Counted from the first letter of the stretch, positions 17,005 through 25,031 are shown. The stretch is DNA of 64,000 nucleotides from Larkinella bovis (GCF_042655385.1 NZ_JBHSMA010000014.1:62001-126000); one strand, 5' to 3'. Notes: generated from the sequence alone by a model not told the origin. Translations and numbers: made by a program.

Positions 17005-18149
17005 ACGGGTTGCGTTTCGTTCTCTTTCAAAATGCCGATCGCTTCACGAATCCGGTTCGGGTCCATTTCGTGCACCTCCACGCCCTTGCCAATGGCTTTT
17101 AGCAGCATGATGGTTAACCGACCGCCGAGGTGTTCCCGGAATTCGTTCAATCCTTTCAACACGCCATCGCCGTCGAGCGCCGGGTGAAACAAGGAAAAAC
17201 CGAGAATTCGTTCCAGGTTCAGAATCCGGTTGGTGTCGGCTTCGCTGAGCCAGCCCATCCGCTGCGAATACACGCTGTCGAGGGCAATGCCGATGGCAAC
17301 GGCTTCGCCGTGGCGGACCTCAAAATCCGTGAGTTGTTCGAGCTTGTGGGCGCTCCAGTGACCAAAATCAAGCGGTCGCGACGATCCCATTTCGAATGGA
17401 TCCCCACTGGCGATATGGTTCAGGTGCAGCTCGGCGCAGCGGTGAACGAGGTACTGCATGGCCTCCAGATCGCGGGCGGCCAGCTTTTCGGCGTTGTCCT
17501 CCAGCCAGACAAAGAATGCCTGGTCTTTGATCAGGGCCACTTTAATGGCTTCGGACATGCCCGACCGCCAGTCGCGGTCGTCGAGGGTAGCCAGAAAATG
17601 GGCGTCGTTGAAAACCGCCGTCGGGGGCGCAAAGGAACCCAGGAAGTTTTTCTTGCCCCGGTAATTGACCCCGTTTTTCACCCCGATGCCCGAATCGTTC
17701 TGCGACAGAACCGTCGTCGGAATGCGGAGGTGCCGGATGCCCCGGTGCGAAATGGCGGCCACGTAACCCACCAGATCGAGGACGGAACCGCCCCCGACGG
17801 CGACCACGTACGAATGCCGGTCGATGCCGTAACGATCAACGGCCTCAACGAGCTGATCGACCAGCAACGGATCGTTTTTGGAGCCTTCACCACCGGGAAT
17901 CACGATCAGATCCGGGATCAGGTCAACAATCGAAACGCGGGAAAAATAGGTTTTAATCTGGTCGGGCAGTTCGGGGTGAGCCGTCGTAACGCCCTCATCC
18001 AGAATAAATAAAAGCTTTTTGCGAAATCCTTCGGAATGGTGTTTTTGCAGGAAATCAAGTAAGGTCGGGTTAGTACTTTCAAACAGACGATCGGAAAAGT
18101 AGACATCGTACGTAAACCGAACGCTGAACGACTGATGAAGGGTGTTCAT
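17001..18149 (-). CDS. eboD: EboD: 3-dehydroquinate synthase-like protein
   Basis: A 382-residue protein of the 3-dehydroquinate synthase superfamily. The NAD-binding AVGGGSVLD is at about residues 117-125; metal ligands E200 (SEAIK), H264 (FGHWSAH) and H280 (VRHGEA) are all present, as is the DSGIGVKNGVN segment that matches the substrate loop. It may be an active cyclase on a sugar phosphate-like substrate; dehydroquinate itself is not certain, because the ebo context points to a special pathway rather than to aromatic synthesis. It is the fourth gene of the eboA-F set and overlaps eboE. A palindrome lies upstream at 18192-18209. Confidence 0.9.
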   Translation of the reverse strand: MNTLHQSFSVRFTYDVYFSDRLFESTNPTLLDFLQKHHSEGFRKKLLFILDEGVTTAHPELPDQIKTYFSRVSIVDLIPDLIVIPGGEGSKNDPLLVDQLVEAVDRYGIDRHSYVVAVGGGSVLDLVGYVAAISHRGIRHLRIPTTVLSQNDSGIGVKNGVNYRGKKNFLGSFAPPTAVFNDAHFLATLDDRDWRSGMSEAIKVALIKDQAFFVWLEDNAEKLAARDLEAMQYLVHRCAELHLNHIASGDPFEMGSSRPLDFGHWSAHKLEQLTDFEVRHGEAVAIGIALDSVYSQRMGWLSEADTNRILNLERILGFSLFHPALDGDGVLKGLNEFREHLGGRLTIMLLKAIGKGVEVHEMDPNRIREAIGILKENETQPV

Positions 18150-18191
18150 TCCTCGCAGATAATGATGATAAAATGTAAAGATACTGAAAAA

Positions 18192-18209
18192 ACAAACCGG
18201 ACGGTTTGT
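18192..18209. promoter_or_regulatory. Palindrome resembling a TetR-family operator
   Basis: ACAAACCG and CGGTTTGT form perfect 8-base arms around a two-base centre, in the 94-base gap between eboC and eboD. The shape is like operators of TetR-type repressors, though it could also be a small RNA hairpin. No regulator gene is next to it. Confidence 0.4.
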
Positions 18210-18243
18210 CTTCTAGAACAAGCAATTAACCGGAAGCGTTCGG

Positions 18244-19119
18244 CTAGGTGACGGCAAATACTTTTGCCAGCAACCGCGACAGGGGAAGGAGACAAACCAC
18301 CAGCATGGCCAGTGGAAAGGAAGCAAAGGCCGCGACCCAGGCCGCATTCATGACAATCAGCGATAACACACCGGCTTTGACGGCCAGGCCGATGTTGCGA
18401 CCCTGCGGTTCGCGAATGGCCCGCCAGAGGGGTGGGAAAATGAAGGAGCCAAAAAGAAGTAAAAACGGAACGGCGGTGCCCAGCTGGCCCCGCTGGTGCG
18501 CAATGGCTCCGATGCTACCAATAACAAGGCCGTACAGCAAACCGGCAATTCGCAGAACACCGGCATTCCCTCCGTGTACTTCGCCCCGGCTAATCATCGT
18601 GATGGCGGCAATGTAAATAATGGGAATGATGCCCAGGAAGGCCCAGGTCGATAGCAGTTCGGGGAAAATGCTGATCCCCAGGGCCAGATTAAGGCCCCGG
18701 CACAAGCCCATGTTGAGCGGGCCGAGAATGGCGCTATGCTTGCCGTATTTGTCGTACACCAGCGATGCGATTGTGATCGCTACCGAAAACCAGCCTGCCG
18801 TTGGGTTCACCAGCCAGGCGGCTACGATTCCGATTGCGAATAAAAAAACGCCCAGTAGCGTGGCCGCCCGCAGGCTGACCTGGCCGCTCGGAATAGGCCG
18901 TTCGGGCCGTTCGACAGCGTCCAGCTCCGCATCGAACACATCGTTGAATACGACGCCCCCGCCGTATAAGCCAACCGTTGACAAACATAACCAGCCAACC
19001 GGGGCCGGATCAGCGTCGGGAATAAGGAAATACCCGGCAATGGCCATTCCGGCTATGACATCGGCAACGGCCGTGACCAGGTTCGCAGGGCGGGTTAGGC
19101 GAAGAAGCGGAAGCAACAT
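18244..19119 (-). CDS. eboC: EboC: UbiA-like prenyltransferase family membrane protein
   Basis: A 291-residue polytopic membrane protein of the UbiA family with about eight to nine hydrophobic helices. The first Asp-rich motif NDVFDAELDAVERPERPIPSG (about residues 60-80) is intact; a second shorter motif is YDKYGKH at about residues 141-147. UbiA enzymes attach isoprenoid chains to aromatic or similar acceptors in the cytoplasmic membrane. In ebo clusters EboC is the only integral membrane protein. The gene starts ten bases from a very strong hairpin that separates it from eboB. Confidence 0.9.
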   Translation of the reverse strand: MLLPLLRLTRPANLVTAVADVIAGMAIAGYFLIPDADPAPVGWLCLSTVGLYGGGVVFNDVFDAELDAVERPERPIPSGQVSLRAATLLGVFLFAIGIVAAWLVNPTAGWFSVAITIASLVYDKYGKHSAILGPLNMGLCRGLNLALGISIFPELLSTWAFLGIIPIIYIAAITMISRGEVHGGNAGVLRIAGLLYGLVIGSIGAIAHQRGQLGTAVPFLLLFGSFIFPPLWRAIREPQGRNIGLAVKAGVLSLIVMNAAWVAAFASFPLAMLVVCLLPLSRLLAKVFAVT

Positions 19120-19128
19120 GGGAGCGAA

Positions 19129-19189
19129 TGATGCCTGATCCAGGAGGAATGAGTGTGCATCAGCTCCATTCCTCCTGGATCAGGCATCA
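19129..19189. repeat. Very strong hairpin between eboB and eboC
   Basis: A perfect 23-base stem (19129-19151 with 19167-19189) with a 15-base loop fills the gap between the eboB stop and the eboC start. It has no U tract on the minus strand, so it is not a standard terminator; it could stabilise or tune the mRNA between the two cistrons, or be a small palindromic insertion. Confidence 0.75.
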
Positions 19190-19190
19190 C

Positions 19191-20123
19191 TTATTTTATG
19201 ATCGTTGAAGATTTGTCGACCCGGGGAGCCTGGCCACCGCGAAGAACGGAGCTGCCGTTGTAGCGCTGGCTTTGGTCGATGTCGAGTGGTTGGTCGAGGT
19301 CTTCGAGGCTGAGCTGGCCGCTCTGGGCGAAGGCCGTCACGGCATTCTGAAACGTTACAAGCCGGATGGTTTCGTCGGCAATGCCGCGTTCTTTCATCAG
19401 GGCTGCGGTTTTGGGCAGCGCCAGCGGATCGCTGATGCCCCAGTCGGCTGCCGAGTTGATCATGATGTGTTCCGGTCCGTATTGTTTGACGACCTCCACC
19501 ATCCGTTCGTTGCCCATTTTGGTAAACGGATAAATGGTAAAACCGGCCCAGAAGCCCCGATCCAGGACTTCCTTCACGGTTTCTTCGTTGTTATGATCGA
19601 CAATGACCATGCCGGGGTCCAGCCCGTGTTCGATGGCAATATCCATGCTGCGGCTGGTGCCCTGCTTTTTGTCGCGGTGGGGGGTGTGAATCTGCACCGG
19701 CAGATTGGCCTCCTTCGCCAGTTCCAGCTGCGCCCGGTAGTATTTTTCTTCTAGCGGGGTTTGGTCGTCAAAACCGATTTCGCCGACGCCCACCACGCCT
19801 TCTTTATAGATAAACAACGGCAGAATTTCCATGACCTGCTCGGCCAGGGCTTCGTTGTTCGCTTCTTTCGAATTCAAACCGATGGTGCAGTAATGCCGGA
19901 TGCCGAACTGCGACGCCCGAAACCGCTCCCAGCCCACCAGACTGGCAAAATAATCCCGGAAGGAATCGACGCCTGTGCGCGGCTGGCCGAGCCAGAAAGC
20001 CGGCTCGATGAGGGCCACAATGCCGGCGTCGGCCATGGCCTGGTAATCGTCGGTGGTGCGGGAGGTCATGTGCACGTGCATGTCGAAGAACTTCATGCCC
20101 CGGATGCTCTCTAAAAAACTCAT
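19191..20123 (-). CDS. eboB: EboB: TatD-like metal-dependent hydrolase
   Basis: A 310-residue amidohydrolase-superfamily protein of the TatD type. The metal-binding HxH is in FFDMHVHMTS (H15 and H17 from the ATG at 20123), with GEIGFDD, PVQIHTPH and VIVDHNNEET supplying further ligands and SAADWGISD the late Asp. The longer frame to 20177 would begin inside the promoter region, so the ATG at 20123 is chosen. It is the first gene of the eboB-F operon and has a good promoter match just upstream. The substrate in the ebo pathway is not known. Confidence 0.88.
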   Translation of the reverse strand: MSFLESIRGMKFFDMHVHMTSRTTDDYQAMADAGIVALIEPAFWLGQPRTGVDSFRDYFASLVGWERFRASQFGIRHYCTIGLNSKEANNEALAEQVMEILPLFIYKEGVVGVGEIGFDDQTPLEEKYYRAQLELAKEANLPVQIHTPHRDKKQGTSRSMDIAIEHGLDPGMVIVDHNNEETVKEVLDRGFWAGFTIYPFTKMGNERMVEVVKQYGPEHIMINSAADWGISDPLALPKTAALMKERGIADETIRLVTFQNAVTAFAQSGQLSLEDLDQPLDIDQSQRYNGSSVLRGGQAPRVDKSSTIIK

Positions 20124-20146
20124 GATATTGTCGGGTTGTAAAAAAA

Positions 20147-20177
20147 CAAAGGTAGCTGGCCCGCGACCCAGTTGCAA
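20147..20177 (-). promoter_or_regulatory. Probable promoter of the eboB-F operon
   Basis: On the minus strand TACCTTTG (20154 to 20147) matches the -7 element TAnnTTTG exactly, and TTG (20177-20175) stands 20 bases upstream as a partial -33 element. The leader would be about 17 bases. Confidence 0.55.
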
Positions 20178-20333
20178 GTGATGGACCGAACGATTCCGTG
20201 GCCGGAGTGATTAGAAAAGGATTAAGAACCGTTCCCTTTTTATCAAAACCGAAAGGAAAAACGTTTAGTTAAGTAGGAGCGATGTATGGAGCATCGACTA
20301 CTAAAATAAGTTGTACTATTTCGTTAGTTAATT

Positions 20334-20981
20334 ATGAAACCCATATTTCGGATTCTGCTGTGGGTAGCAATAGGCGGAGGAATAGGAAGTGGAATCAGTT
20401 CCTGCCGCCCCGACGCCCTGAGCGACCTGACCCCGGAAGATAGTCAGGTGTTTATTACGAACCGCGATCAGTCGGTCAATTTTGCCGCGTATAAAACGTT
20501 TAGTCTGCCCGACTCGGTGGTGCAGATTTCCAACGACCAGGCCCAGCTTTCCAATACCGGTCTGGAGCCGCCTTTCCTGAACCGGCTCGCGCAGGAACTG
20601 ACCAACCGGGGGTACCAGCGGGTCAGCCGGAAGGATAGCGCCGACCTGGGGGTGGCCGTAATGCTGGTCAACAACAGCTACGTGGGCGTTAGCTCCATGC
20701 CGTTTTCACCCTATTACCTCGATTACTGGGGCTACGGCGGACTGGGTGGCTGGGGCGGCTACAGTCCGTATTACCCAAGCTATTATTCGTTTTACGAAGT
20801 CAGTGACACCTACTGGCTGATTCAGGCCATTGACCTGAAACATCCGAATACGACCGATAAGGAGCTGAAGGTGGTTTGGCAGGCCCAGATTCGGGGGAAC
20901 GGTATTTTCGATGCCGCTTCAATCGATTCCATCCTGACCAGGGTATTCGAACAATCGGCCTATTTACGGGCTAATCAATAA
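20334..20981 (+). CDS. DUF4136 family lipoprotein
   Basis: A 215-residue protein starting with a basic, hydrophobic signal and a lipobox-like SGISSC, so it is probably a lipoprotein anchored by Cys24. DUF4136 features follow: VFITNRDQSVNFAAYKTFSLPDSV near the N-terminus, then LAQELTNRGYQRV and a Gly/Tyr-rich loop (YYLDYWGYGGLGGWGGY). The function of this periplasmic family is unknown. A small hairpin with AGTAG/CTACT arms lies upstream at about 20273-20304. It probably forms a unit with the barrel gene 81 bases downstream; together they split the ebo cluster on the opposite strand. Confidence 0.85.
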   Translation: MKPIFRILLWVAIGGGIGSGISSCRPDALSDLTPEDSQVFITNRDQSVNFAAYKTFSLPDSVVQISNDQAQLSNTGLEPPFLNRLAQELTNRGYQRVSRKDSADLGVAVMLVNNSYVGVSSMPFSPYYLDYWGYGGLGGWGGYSPYYPSYYSFYEVSDTYWLIQAIDLKHPNTTDKELKVVWQAQIRGNGIFDAASIDSILTRVFEQSAYLRANQ

Positions 20982-21062
20982 GAAAGAGGGTAGACACGGG
21001 AGGAAAGAAAAAAGGTATTGATCTTTTCTTTCACTTCTCCGGTCTTTGATCGACAAAAAGCC

Positions 21063-21725
21063 ATGAGTAAAAAGATCATATTTAGTTTGATCGGACTGGT
21101 TTGGGCACTGGGAGCGGTTGCGCAAATCAGTCCGGATGAAGAAAAGTCGTATCAATCGTCGCTCTACCGCCAGTTTGTATCCGGGCGGGCGACGGTTTTT
21201 TACGGGGCTGCGCTGCCGATGGGCAGTCAGCAGAACTATATTGACAAAGCCGGAAGCCGGAGTTTTGCCCTGGCCTTCGAAGCCATGTTTCCGGGGCGGT
21301 TTTCGGTGGGGGGCCGCATCGGTCAGCAGTATTTCAGCCAGCGGTTACCCCGGCAGGTGTTCTCCTTCCCGGACGGAAGCGATATCTCGGCCGTCCAGAC
21401 CCGAACGCTGACGCTCGTTCCCCTGCTGGCTATCGGGTCGGTGTATCTCAACGATGTCAATTCGACGTTCCGGCCGTATTTGCAGCTGGGCGCGGGGGGC
21501 GCTTACGTCGATTATACGCAGTATTACGGTACGCTGGCCGATCAGAAAACCGGCATCCGGGCGGCTCTGGCCCCAGCGGTCGGCGCGAAGTTCCAGTTTG
21601 GCAAAGGCAATAATCTGGGCGGGGAGATTCAGGCGCAGTACCAGAACGTATTTTTCAAGTACAACGAACTGAACAACAGTACGAACCTGCTGCTTTCCGT
21701 CGGCTTGTCGTACCGCTGGCTCTAA
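21063..21725 (+). CDS. Outer membrane beta-barrel protein
   Basis: A 220-residue protein starting at ATG 21063 with the signal peptide MSKKIIFSLIGLVWALGAVAQ. The mature part is made of short amphipathic strands (FALAFEAMFPGRFSVGGRIGQ, LQLGAGGAYVDYTQYYG) and ends in an aromatic beta strand (LLSVGLSYRWL), the usual C-terminal outer membrane signal. It resembles small Bacteroidota porin-like barrels of eight or so strands. An upstream extension to 21018 would place residues ahead of the signal peptide and is rejected. Ligand unknown. A run of GAAAGAAAA and TTTTCTTTC upstream (about 21004-21034) could fold into a weak hairpin. Confidence 0.8.
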   Translation: MSKKIIFSLIGLVWALGAVAQISPDEEKSYQSSLYRQFVSGRATVFYGAALPMGSQQNYIDKAGSRSFALAFEAMFPGRFSVGGRIGQQYFSQRLPRQVFSFPDGSDISAVQTRTLTLVPLLAIGSVYLNDVNSTFRPYLQLGAGGAYVDYTQYYGTLADQKTGIRAALAPAVGAKFQFGKGNNLGGEIQAQYQNVFFKYNELNNSTNLLLSVGLSYRWL

Positions 21726-21811
21726 CCGTATCCACGGACTTTAGTCCGTGCTTTAGGTGCCTGATAAGTTGGCAATTTCAAAAAAACACGGGCTAAAGTC
21801 CGTGGGTACGG
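21726..21811. repeat. REP-like double palindrome
   Basis: Each arm (21726-21750 and 21787-21811) contains an ACGGACTTTAGTCCGT-type palindrome, and the two arms are inverted copies of each other with only two mismatches. This is the structure of bacterial REP elements mobilised by TnpA-REP transposases. The right arm overlaps the last codons of eboA. It lies between converging genes and may also act as a terminator. Confidence 0.75.
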
Positions 21812-22530
21812 AATAAGTTCTCCAGTTCGGCTTTATTGGACTCCGTCACGAACGGTTTTACCAGCGTCCAGAGTTCGGGGTGGATCGTGCGTCCGGCAGC
21901 CTGGCGTTCGTGCGCGTAATCGATGACAATGCGCGCGAGTCGCTCGTTGGACCGTTCCCGGAAACCGATGATCTGATCGACGGGCAGGTCGCAGAAAAAG
22001 GCTTTCATAATCAGTTGATTCCAGGCCGGTTCGTCCAATTGTTCCGACGCATACGGGTTGCAGACCATCAGGGCTTCCTGCACCGGGCTCATGTTACTGC
22101 GTACCGCTTCGGTGGCCAGAAACCGCCAATGTTCCGGAAACTGCAAAACGGGCAAGGCGGAATACAGCGCCACCAGTTCGTTTATTTCGGCCCCTTTGAA
22201 CAAATTCTCAATCGTGCTGGTATAGGCGGTTTGATCATTGGCCGGTAGCTGGAGCAACCACCACACCCGCGCCAGCCGGTCGAGTGTCCAGCCGTCTACG
22301 GTAAAACCGGGTCGCAGTGTCTGAATTTCCTGCGCCGTAGCGGGCGGAACCTCGATGAGCGATTTGCCCACGAAGCGCGGTAGGGCCGTAAAAACGCGGT
22401 AAAAGGTGGCCGTGGCCGGATTTTTTGGGTAAGCGTCGGCCTGTTGCGTCAGGTAGGTGACGGCTTTTTCGGCGTTTGGCTGCCGCTGAATCAGGTCGAG
22501 CAGGGTGTCGGAAAGGGCTGTTGCATTCAT
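21793..22530 (-). CDS. eboA: EboA domain protein
   Basis: A 245-residue mainly alpha-helical protein with no signal peptide or membrane segment. The pattern of helices with WTLDRLARVWWLL, LYSALPVLQFPEHWRFLATEAVRSNM and AWNQLIMKAFFCDLPVDQIIGF fits the EboA family, which has no known enzymatic function. In most ebo clusters eboA is beside eboB; here it is separated by two plus-strand genes but is still only 1.7 kb away. It starts 36 bases after the xerC stop, so it may be co-transcribed with rpsU and xerC. Its 3' end lies inside a REP-like repeat. Confidence 0.85.
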   Translation of the reverse strand: MNATALSDTLLDLIQRQPNAEKAVTYLTQQADAYPKNPATATFYRVFTALPRFVGKSLIEVPPATAQEIQTLRPGFTVDGWTLDRLARVWWLLQLPANDQTAYTSTIENLFKGAEINELVALYSALPVLQFPEHWRFLATEAVRSNMSPVQEALMVCNPYASEQLDEPAWNQLIMKAFFCDLPVDQIIGFRERSNERLARIVIDYAHERQAAGRTIHPELWTLVKPFVTESNKAELENLFRTHGL

Positions 22531-22566
22531 GCGGTAAAGGTAGCAAGCAGATCGACTCCCGCCAAC

Positions 22567-23454
22567 TTACCCGGCCTTCGGATGCGCCTGGTTGTAGGCT
22601 TTCTTGAGCTTGTCGATGGTGGTATGCGTGTAGATTTGCGTGGCCGCCAGACTACTGTGCCCCAGCAAATCCTTGATGGCGTTCAGGTCGGCTCCCCGGT
22701 TGAGCAGGTGCGTCGCGTAGGTATGACGCAGCACGTGCGGGCTTTTCTTTTCCAGCGTCGTAACGAGGCCTAAATAGCGCTTCACAATCCGCTGAATCAA
22801 AACCGGGTAGGCTTTTACGCCCTGATCACTCAGAATCAGGTAAACCGGGTCGGCTTTGGGGCCAAATTCCGTTTCCTTTGCTTGCTGGTATTGCTGAATA
22901 AGAGTGAACAGCGGATTCGGCACCGGAATGATGCGGTGTTTGTTGCGCTTTCCCAGTACCGTGATGGTTTTCTCGTAGAGGTTGACGTCGGCTACTTTCA
23001 GGCCCACCAGTTCGGCCAGCCGGATGCCGGTGCCGTACAGGAACTCAAGCACCAGTTTATCGCGCAGGCCCTTGAAATCGTCCGGAAAATCGACGTCGTC
23101 CAGCAGGGTTTCCATTGGCTTTTCTTCCACAAAAACCGGGATTTTTTTGCTGGTTTTCAGCGCCGATACTTTCAGCATCGGATCGGCAGCAATAGCCTTC
23201 CGGCGGAGCAGAAAACCGTAAAAGCTCCGCAAGGTCGCAATTTTCCGGTTGACAGAGGTTTTGTCCAGCCCATTTTCCACCAGACTGACAATCCACGACC
23301 GGATTTGGTGGAAGCTGGCGGTTTCGGGTTGTTCCAGTTCGTACTCGCTTTTCAGGTACGCCTGAAACTGGTCCATATCAGTGCGGTAGGCCGTGAGCGT
23401 GTGGTGGCTCAGGCGTTTTTCGTAGCGGATGTGTTCAAGGAAAAGCGCAACCAT
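22567..23454 (-). CDS. Tyrosine recombinase XerC/XerD type
   Basis: A 295-residue tyrosine recombinase, the standard Xer length. All catalytic residues are found: R145 (GTGIRLAEL), K172 (GKRNKHR), H240 and R243 (PHVLRHT), H266 (LGHSSL) and the nucleophile Y275 (ATQIYTH). The N-terminal SAM-like domain spans about residues 1-90. The most probable task is resolution of chromosome dimers at dif, as XerC or XerD. The ATG at 23454 is chosen over the frame start at 23490 because the extra residues are hydrophobic and unlike the family. It is preceded by rpsU and followed by eboA. Confidence 0.9.
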   Translation of the reverse strand: MVALFLEHIRYEKRLSHHTLTAYRTDMDQFQAYLKSEYELEQPETASFHQIRSWIVSLVENGLDKTSVNRKIATLRSFYGFLLRRKAIAADPMLKVSALKTSKKIPVFVEEKPMETLLDDVDFPDDFKGLRDKLVLEFLYGTGIRLAELVGLKVADVNLYEKTITVLGKRNKHRIIPVPNPLFTLIQQYQQAKETEFGPKADPVYLILSDQGVKAYPVLIQRIVKRYLGLVTTLEKKSPHVLRHTYATHLLNRGADLNAIKDLLGHSSLAATQIYTHTTIDKLKKAYNQAHPKAG

Positions 23455-23490
23455 AAAACCGTCAAGCAGGAAGAAGAACCAAGATAGCAT

Positions 23491-23519
23491 AAAAAAAGCA
23501 GTAAGCCTATGCCTACTGC
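23491..23519 (-). terminator. Terminator downstream of rpsU
   Basis: On the minus strand GCAGTAGGC and GCTTACTGC form a nine-pair stem (one G-U) with a four-base loop, followed by seven U. It is 34 bases past the rpsU stop and just upstream of the xerC ATG, so it probably attenuates read-through into xerC and eboA. Confidence 0.75.
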
Positions 23520-23552
23520 CAACCCATGCTGTCGCCGAATGTATGCTACAAC

Positions 23553-23750
23553 TTATGCTTCACTGTTGCTGCCGTACATTTTTTCACGATAAACCGCTTT
23601 CAGGATCTCCTGACGACGTTTGATCGACGGTTTCTGGAAGGCAGTCCGGGAACGCAAGGCACGCAATACGCCGGTTTTTTCAAATTTCTTCTTAAAGCGC
23701 TTCAGGGCTTTATCAATGGATTCGTTTTCTTTGACGTTTATGATAAGCAT
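23553..23750 (-). CDS. rpsU: 30S ribosomal protein S21
   Basis: A 65-residue protein with the typical bS21 pattern: short strand MLIINVKENESIDKALKRFKKKFEKTG, then the basic helix region RSRTAFQKPSIKRRQEILKAVYREK. bS21 is part of the 30S platform and helps initiation. It has a promoter directly upstream (23790-23820) and a terminator after the stop. Pairing with a xer recombinase gene is frequent in Bacteroidota. Length and sequence leave no doubt about the family. Confidence 0.96.
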   Translation of the reverse strand: MLIINVKENESIDKALKRFKKKFEKTGVLRALRSRTAFQKPSIKRRQEILKAVYREKMYGSNSEA

Positions 23751-23789
23751 ATTCTGCTATTCGTTAATTTTCTGATATCAAACGGATTG

Positions 23790-23820
23790 CAAAGATAGGC
23801 TTCTGAAAAGAAAAATCCAA
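23790..23820 (-). promoter_or_regulatory. Probable rpsU promoter
   Basis: On the minus strand TATCTTTG (23797 to 23790) is an exact TAnnTTTG -7 element; TTG (23820-23818) sits 20 bases upstream as a partial -33 element. The leader would be about 33 bases. Confidence 0.55.
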
Positions 23821-23854
23821 TAGTTTTGCGTGAAATCATTCACATAGAGAGGAG

Positions 23855-24028
23855 GGAACTGGATGAGCTGGATACTGGCTGGTTGGATACTGGATGCTGG
23901 ATATTGGAACTAGAAAGGCAATTTGATAATCCTTTACGGTTTTCCTTGTATTATAAACAACTCAATCATCTACCATCAATATCCAATATCCAGTATCCAA
24001 CCAGCCAGCATCCAACCATCCAGCATTC
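23855..24028. repeat. Intergenic inverted element of period-7 repeats (TGGATAC type)
   Basis: The left arm (about 23858-23910) carries ATACTGG, ATGCTGG and ATATTGG heptamers; the right arm (about 23976-24027) has the complementary ATATCCA, GTATCCA and AGCATCC units. The loop is about 65 bases and AT-rich. The right arm ends directly before the ATG of the Ppx/GppA gene, so a folded arm could hide its ribosome binding site. Related heptamers occur at 54366-54440. Confidence 0.75.
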
Positions 24029-24961
24029 ATGAAACAAGCGGTTATCGATCTCGGAACGAATACTTTTCATTTAATGATTACGGGCGAGGGGCAGACGCTC
24101 TTCCGGGAAAGTCGGCCGGCTAAAATTGGGAAATTGGGGATTAATCAGGGTGTAATTACCACTGAAGCTACCGAGCGGGCGTTAACGGTTTTGCGGTATT
24201 TCCGGTCAGTGCTTGATCAGCACGGGATCGCAGCGGAGCAGGCCGTTGCCATCGGAACGAGTGCCATCCGTAATGCGGGCAACCAGACGGACTTTATCGA
24301 ACGGGTGCGCCAGGAAACTGGGATTGTCATTCGCTCCATTTCGGGTGAGGAAGAAGCGGGTTACATTTACGCGGGAGTGCGGGCGGCTGGTGCGCTGGAC
24401 GATCAAATGGCCCTGGTGGTCGATATCGGTGGAGGGAGCGTCGAATGTATTCTTGGGACCCGGCAGCGAATTTACTGGAAGCAGAGTTTTGAAATCGGGG
24501 GGCAGCGGCTGCTGGAACGATTTATGGACACCGATCCGATCAGTCCGACGGCGATCCGCCGGATGAACCGGTTTTTTCAGGAGCAGTTGTTAACGCTTAC
24601 CAATGCCATTCATCAGTATGCCCCGACGGTACTGGTCGGTTCGTCGGGTTCGTTCGATACGCTGATCGATATGCAGTATATGCACGAACTAGGGCAGTGG
24701 CCGGAGGCCGGGCAGACGGCTTTTCTTCTGCCCATCAGCGAGTTTTATCGTTCGTACGAATTGCTGCTGACCCGTAACCACGCCGGGCGGATGCAGTTGC
24801 CGGGAATGATCGAACTGCGGGTCGATATGATTGTGGTGGGCGTTTGCCTGATCGACTATCTTTTGAAAACGTACGGGATCCGGCAAATCCGGGTTTCGAC
24901 CTATTCGTTGAAAGAAGGCCTACTGGCGGAGCTATCAGCGCTCCAAAACGGAAAAATTTGA
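24029..24961 (+). CDS. Ppx/GppA phosphatase family protein
   Basis: A 310-residue protein with the actin-like ATPase fold of exopolyphosphatase and guanosine pentaphosphate phosphatase. Signatures are VIDLGTNTFHLMI at residues 5-17 and VVDIGGGSVECIL at about residues 130-142. It is a short form, comprising only the two catalytic lobes without the C-terminal extension found in E. coli Ppx. It could hydrolyse polyphosphate or pppGpp; which one cannot be read from sequence. The ATG lies at the very end of a period-7 repeat arm, an unusual place for a start site. Confidence 0.9.
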   Translation: MKQAVIDLGTNTFHLMITGEGQTLFRESRPAKIGKLGINQGVITTEATERALTVLRYFRSVLDQHGIAAEQAVAIGTSAIRNAGNQTDFIERVRQETGIVIRSISGEEEAGYIYAGVRAAGALDDQMALVVDIGGGSVECILGTRQRIYWKQSFEIGGQRLLERFMDTDPISPTAIRRMNRFFQEQLLTLTNAIHQYAPTVLVGSSGSFDTLIDMQYMHELGQWPEAGQTAFLLPISEFYRSYELLLTRNHAGRMQLPGMIELRVDMIVVGVCLIDYLLKTYGIRQIRVSTYSLKEGLLAELSALQNGKI

Positions 24962-25031
24962 TTTTTGACGTGCTTCCGGAAGCGGGAGTTTGTATTTTAG
25001 TGAGTTTTTTATCCCAAAACGTCAAGTACTA

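Noticed and set aside
15988..17187. 399-codon plus-strand open frame
   Set aside because: Antisense to eboE and part of eboD; no domain or start context supports it.
22567..23454. Tyrosine recombinase as integrase of a mobile element
   Set aside because: Standard Xer length, complete Xer motifs, next to rpsU, and no phage, tRNA or attachment-site repeats around it. A housekeeping dimer-resolution role is more likely.
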